A stretch of DNA of 64,000 nucleotides from Leadbetterella byssophila_A. Lineage in GTDB: Bacteria > Bacteroidota > Bacteroidia > Cytophagales > Spirosomataceae. The first letter of the stretch is position 1, and each line of letters begins with the position of its first letter. Shown piece after piece: positions 60,152 through 64,000 of the stretch. Location: the NCBI GenBank assembly GCA_040394735.1, contig JBEBRR010000001.1, positions 1 through 64,000 of the forward strand. Direction: 5' to 3'. A model generated the notes under the pieces. It did not search any database, was not told the origin of the DNA, and worked only from the letters and a program-made list of their open reading frames with translations. Position numbers and translations under genes: made by a program.

Positions 60152-60991
60152 TTATTTTTTCAAAAGATTGGTTACGAACGGAGGCAGGATCTGTCCTACA
60201 AACCAGTTAAAGTTTTTCTTAACTTTTACTCCATCATAATTATCCCTGTTGAAGTGTGTACCTTCGGGAATTTCTTCTCCCGGCCGGGCCAGGAATAAGG
60301 TGGATTTTTTGCCGGGCATGATTTCGCCTTCCGGCCTTCCTACTGTAAAGTAGAAGAGGCCGATAGATTTCCGGCTCATGCCTTCAGGGCAGCTGATGAT
60401 CTCGGGCACACCATGGTAATTATAATCTGTTACATCAAATACAACCAGGCGGTTAAAGAGCGGTGCAATTTTTATTTCACACCGGGTCATATCGGTATCC
60501 CAGAGTTCCAGGTCACCGTTATATTCCGGTTTCCAGTCTTTGTTCAGATATAATATGGCGTTGATACGTCTTGACAGGTGCGGAAGCTTTCCGTGCATGT
60601 TGAAGTCAGCATGTACGCCCAGCTTTCCCCCCGGTTTCAGCTGGTGCAGTCCGCCCCCCACGAAATAGGGGTCAGGCATCAGGTTCTTGATCCCGGTAAG
60701 GGTTTCCAGGAAATAAATGAAAGGTGCTGAGTTGAACTGGTACAGCAGCTGGGAAGTGAAGTCAGAAACTTTTTCCTCTCCCTGTGCTTCCAGCTTACCT
60801 TCAAAATAGTTCTCGTATTCTTTCCAGATTTTAACCTCCGGGCTCGGAAATTCTGCCAGTACGCGTTCCAGCGGCTCAGGATCCATGAAGTTGTCGATGG
60901 CAATGTGCGGAAACGGTTGAGCGCTTTTATATTCTTTTGCTTTGGATTTGGCGAGCGTCTCTAACTCTGCTGTATTAAAATATAACTTCAT
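60152..60991 (-). CDS. 2-oxoglutarate-Fe(II) oxygenase
   Basis: 279-residue cupin-fold oxygenase. Iron ligands are His127 and Asp129 in GVHADFN and His193 in YNYHGVPE; the 2-oxoglutarate-binding basic residue is probably Arg207 in MSRKSIGLFYFT. The fold matches the P4H-like 2OG-Fe(II) group often seen in polysaccharide loci. I start at the Met complementary to 60989-60991 (MKLYFNTAEL) because the frame extends to 61051 without family match. It lies directly upstream of the GH99-like gene. Substrate unknown: a glycan or its protein carrier. Confidence 0.88.
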   Translation of the reverse strand: MKLYFNTAELETLAKSKAKEYKSAQPFPHIAIDNFMDPEPLERVLAEFPSPEVKIWKEYENYFEGKLEAQGEEKVSDFTSQLLYQFNSAPFIYFLETLTGIKNLMPDPYFVGGGLHQLKPGGKLGVHADFNMHGKLPHLSRRINAILYLNKDWKPEYNGDLELWDTDMTRCEIKIAPLFNRLVVFDVTDYNYHGVPEIISCPEGMSRKSIGLFYFTVGRPEGEIMPGKKSTLFLARPGEEIPEGTHFNRDNYDGVKVKKNFNWFVGQILPPFVTNLLKK

Positions 60992-61156
60992 TGAATAGTT
61001 CAGGTAATCGGATACAACTTCAAAAAAGTATTCTCCCGGTTTTAATTGCAAATATACGATTTAAAAAGTGATTAAGGCTATTAAAAATAGCTTAAATAAT
61101 TTGATTCTCCTCTAAGGATCAGAGAAAATCTATGCTTTTTTATCTCCGGAAAACAC

Positions 61157-62971
61157 TTATTCATCTTCTGATTCCAGGGTTCTGGTAATTTTGTCAATAT
61201 TCAGGCTGTTGGCCATGGCGGTAAAAATTTCATAGTAGGTTCCCTTCCTGTCGAAGAGCTCTTCATGAACGCCGCTTTCCACGGCCCGGCCCTGCTCCAG
61301 CACCACGATATGGGTGGCATCAATGATCTGGGAAATGCTGTGGGAGATGATAATGACCGTGCGGTTAGCTTTAATGGCATCGAGGCTTTTTTTGATCTGC
61401 TCCGTAGCTATGGCATCGAGGCTGGCGGTAGGCTCATCCAGGAAAATGATAGGCGGATTTTTAAGGAACAGCCGGGCAATGGCGATCCGTTGCTGCTGGC
61501 CTCCCGAAAGCGATCGGGCGTCAGACTGATAGCCTTCGGGCAGCAGTATGATCTGGTCATGGATATACGCTTTCTTCGCTGCTTCTTCTACTTCGCTGTC
61601 AGAAGCTTCGGGCTGCCCGTAACGGATATTTTCTGCAATGGTACCTTTGAAGATGTGATTTTTCTGTAATACCAACCCGATGTTTTTCCGCAGTTCGGTA
61701 GTGTCATAATCGGCCAGGTCTACCCCGTCAATAAAGATCTTGCCCCGGGTAGGCTCATAGAACTTGTCTAAAAGGTTCACAATAGTGCTTTTCCCTGCGC
61801 CGCTGAGGCCCACCAGGGCCGTAGTCTGGTCAGGCGGGATGGTCATACTGACATTAAAAAGCGCCTGGGTACCGTTCGGGTAAATGAAATCTACATTTCT
61901 CAGCTCAATCTTTCCCCGTACTTTTTTAGGGATATAGGTTCCGCTGTTTTCAATCTGGTGATCCGATTCCAGGATATCAAAGAATCCTTCGGAGTAAATC
62001 AGCGCATCGTTTACCTCATCGTAAATCCGGTGGAGCTGCCGGATAGGGGCAGAGATATTACCGAATAGCATAACGTGGAACATAATGGCGCCGATGGTCA
62101 TTTTTCCGTCCAGCACAAACCAGGCGGTCAGGATGATAATCACCACCACGCCCACCTGTTCGATCAGGCTCTTGACGCTGTCGAAGATAAAGGCGGTTTT
62201 GCGGGTTTCCAACTGGTTATTGGTCATATCGTGCTGGATAACCCGGTGCTTCTCAGCCTCCGTAGATTCCTGTACGAATGATTTGATGACCGTAATTGAC
62301 TCGATCAGGCTGATGATGCTGTGGTTTTTGGTTTCGCGGTAGTTCCGCATTTTTCTCCGGAAGCCGCTGAGCTTGCTGGCCTGGTACTGGCTGATGTAGA
62401 AGTAGATGGGTACGATACATAAACTTACCAGCCCGATCCAGAAATTGGCTGAAAACATGGCAATCAGCGCTACAATGGCATTGGCAAACAGCGGAAAAAT
62501 ATCAATGAAGAAGTTCTGCACCAGGCGGGTGAGGCTGCTGATACCGGTGTCGATCCGGGTCTGGAGTTTGCCGCTCTCGTTTTCAGAAGAGGTGTAGAAG
62601 GCCAGCCGGTAGGTAAGGATTTTCTCGACAATGGCCTGGGAAAAATCTCTTGCAATGAGGATCCGGAGCCTTTCTCCGTAATATTTCTGCCCGAACTGCA
62701 CCACTGAATTCAGCAGTTCTTTTCCCAGCAGGATGCTGCTGATCACGGTAAGGAGGGAAAAGCCTTTGCTTAGCGGCTCTTTGGCCACCATGAGGTCAGA
62801 GATGGAATCTACCGTAAAACGAAGAATATAGGCGTTAACCTGGGCCGCAAATGAACCGATTACCGTAAGGGTCAGCGTCAGGATCACCAGCGTATTGTAC
62901 GGCCTTACAAAGGGCCGGAGCTTTTTGTACAGAGCAGTTAAAGTCAAGTTTATTTCCGGTTTTGACCCCAA
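61157..62971 (-). CDS. ABC exporter (MsbA-like, permease fused to ATPase)
   Basis: 604-residue exporter half-transporter: six transmembrane helices in the first 310 residues, then the nucleotide-binding domain with Walker A GLSGAGKS, Q-loop LVLQKNHIFKG, signature LSGGQQQR, Walker B PIIFLDEPT and the H-loop IISHSISQI. No ATG lies near the N terminus; the frame starts with TTG at 62969-62971, and a second TTG at 62945-62947 (giving MTLTALYKKL) is possible. In context it may export a lipid-linked glycan or glycolipid. It sits between the acyltransferase and the oxygenase/GH99-like genes. Confidence 0.9.
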   Translation of the reverse strand: MGSKPEINLTLTALYKKLRPFVRPYNTLVILTLTLTVIGSFAAQVNAYILRFTVDSISDLMVAKEPLSKGFSLLTVISSILLGKELLNSVVQFGQKYYGERLRILIARDFSQAIVEKILTYRLAFYTSSENESGKLQTRIDTGISSLTRLVQNFFIDIFPLFANAIVALIAMFSANFWIGLVSLCIVPIYFYISQYQASKLSGFRRKMRNYRETKNHSIISLIESITVIKSFVQESTEAEKHRVIQHDMTNNQLETRKTAFIFDSVKSLIEQVGVVVIIILTAWFVLDGKMTIGAIMFHVMLFGNISAPIRQLHRIYDEVNDALIYSEGFFDILESDHQIENSGTYIPKKVRGKIELRNVDFIYPNGTQALFNVSMTIPPDQTTALVGLSGAGKSTIVNLLDKFYEPTRGKIFIDGVDLADYDTTELRKNIGLVLQKNHIFKGTIAENIRYGQPEASDSEVEEAAKKAYIHDQIILLPEGYQSDARSLSGGQQQRIAIARLFLKNPPIIFLDEPTASLDAIATEQIKKSLDAIKANRTVIIISHSISQIIDATHIVVLEQGRAVESGVHEELFDRKGTYYEIFTAMANSLNIDKITRTLESEDE

Positions 62972-63063
62972 ACCTACACATAAATTAATATTTTGGGGAA
63001 CAGCAGAACAATTATATAAACGTTTCCTGCAAATCCATAGGCCAACAGGAACATCTGGTAGAC

Positions 63064-64000
63064 TTATTTTATGTTTAATAATCGTTTGGCCAGATACCTG
63101 CGTACCGGCTCATCGTATAGCTTTAAGCAGATCCATGCCAGCAGGATATTTCCAATCAGCAGGGCTGCGGCTCCGGGAAATGACTCCATAAAGGTGAGGT
63201 CCTCATTTTTAACCCAGGCAAAATACCAGTAAATAAAAGGATAATGTACCATATAGAGCGGGTAGGAAATATCGCCCAGGAATTTACACACCCGGTTAGT
63301 GGTTTTATCCGTAATTTTTCCGGAAGCCCCGATATACACCAGTAAAGGAAAGACAATAACCACACAAAGGGTATCATAGAGGCCGTTCAGCCAAAAATGT
63401 TCCGTGCCGCCGATCCGGGGTATGGCCGACAAAACAACGATGGTCAGGCTGCCTGCCCAGAAAGCCCCTTTCACTCTGACAGGTTTAAATACCCGCGAGA
63501 GCAGCAAACCCGCCGGGAAGGCAAACAGTAACCGTAAAGAGCCGCCGAGCATCCCCGTTGGTGTCATGGAGAACCCAACGCACAAATCACCTTCGGGACC
63601 CAGAATGGCATAGGCGGCCAGTCCGGCACCCGCCAGTAAAACCAATATGGAGAGAGCCGCGGTAGAAAGTTTACGGATAAGGAGTATATAGAGGATATTG
63701 CCTATGTATTCAAAGAATAGCGACCAGCTCGGACCATTCAGAGGATACATTTCTCCCACTCCCCGGATTTCAGCGCCGGGTGTGGCCGGAATCAGGAAAA
63801 TATTCAGCAGGGTAGCCCCGATCAGCATGGTTACCGATACTTTGGATACATCCCAGACTTCACAGCCCTGAAGGTAAAACAAAGCGGCTCCGATTAGTGC
63901 TCCGATCACCACCATAGGGTGCAGACGGATGAACCGGCGTTTCAGAAAGTTTTTGGGGGTCATGGTCTTTACCCGGTCATCGTAGGCATAACCCATAACG
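63064..64000 (-). CDS. Acyltransferase 3 (OafA/YrhL type), N terminus beyond window
   Basis: At least 312 residues of a polytopic acyltransferase; the reading frame continues past the right edge. Visible: GYAYDDRVKTMTPKNFLKRR followed by FIRLHPMVVIGALIGA, the classic xRRxxRLxP stretch, then about eight to nine more hydrophobic helices, ending ARRYLAKRLL-like EPVRRYLAKRLLNIK. The Arg-rich region after the first helix is typical of O-acetyl transferases that modify surface sugars. An internal Met sits at 63996 but the N-terminal helix with its active-site His is expected beyond 64000. Confidence 0.88.
   Translation of the reverse strand, partial: VMGYAYDDRVKTMTPKNFLKRRFIRLHPMVVIGALIGAALFYLQGCEVWDVSKVSVTMLIGATLLNIFLIPATPGAEIRGVGEMYPLNGPSWSLFFEYIGNILYILLIRKLSTAALSILVLLAGAGLAAYAILGPEGDLCVGFSMTPTGMLGGSLRLLFAFPAGLLLSRVFKPVRVKGAFWAGSLTIVVLSAIPRIGGTEHFWLNGLYDTLCVVIVFPLLVYIGASGKITDKTTNRVCKFLGDISYPLYMVHYPFIYWYFAWVKNEDLTFMESFPGAAALLIGNILLAWICLKLYDEPVRRYLAKRLLNIK

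Noticed and set aside
1..64000. tRNA, rRNA, CRISPR arrays, complete insertion sequences, prophage or defence islands
   Set aside because: No characteristic sequence or gene was seen anywhere in the window.

Overview
The window looks like a Bacteroidota chromosome segment, most likely Cytophagales-like. Evidence: TonB-dependent receptors, with and without an N-terminal carboxypeptidase-like domain; LytS/LytTR two-component pairs; DUF4494, DUF4266/DUF3570, DUF1684, DUF4403 and DUF5009 proteins; a monomeric isocitrate dehydrogenase; a PafA phosphatase; and promoter-like TAnnTTTG boxes with little Shine-Dalgarno signal. Base composition is fairly even (GC near half by eye). No rRNA, tRNA, CRISPR array or intact insertion sequence was seen. 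The genus is inference only.

Layout. 1-12.5 kb is housekeeping: a cut short-chain dehydrogenase, an MlaE/MlaF lipid-transport pair, a stand-alone E2-type acyltransferase, YraN, LipB, a dipeptide epimerase, a META-like lipoprotein, a PpiD-type foldase, DUF4494, a ROK kinase, a monoglyceride-lipase-like hydrolase, an EamA transporter, then pyrH-frr. 12.5-19.5 kb is envelope related: a TonB-dependent receptor and then, on the minus strand, a tight gene set reading secreted protein, Rieske lipoprotein, thioredoxin, ApbE flavin transferase, DUF4266 Cys-rich lipoprotein, DUF3570 outer-membrane protein. This set is the best candidate for an undescribed system (extracytoplasmic redox or cofactor function). 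19.7-26.8 kb has a GT2 glycosyltransferase, PafA, patatin, a thioesterase, a histidine phosphatase, a LytS/LytTR pair, and a RidA gene whose first about 29 codons look like the severed start of a glyoxalase/VOC gene.

26.9-33.6 kb carries a tricorn-type protease, a decayed REP-associated transposase with its palindrome, and a TonB receptor preceded by a promoter and a clear TPP riboswitch, so probably a thiamine receptor. 33.6-47.4 kb mixes murB, DUF1684, monomeric icd, DUF4403, polytopic membrane proteins, an AI-2E/PerM protein, DUF5009, a sugar isomerase-like lipoprotein and a membrane-anchored MutS-like ATPase. 47.4-55.3 kb is a tolC-adaptor-RND efflux operon with a LytS/LytTR pair upstream on the same strand. 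55.5-64 kb has an M16 peptidase, a thioredoxin-like protein, and a minus-strand set (acyltransferase, ABC exporter, 2OG-Fe(II) oxygenase, GH99-like/WbsX protein) suggestive of surface glycan work.

Non-coding structure is richer than usual: several strong hairpin terminators, two copies of one hairpin repeat 11.4 kb apart (26858 and 38291), a 125-bp imperfect palindrome inside the ApbE/DUF4266 gene set, and a 29-bp perfect inverted repeat after the M16 gene. All family calls come from reading motifs by eye; no database search was run.
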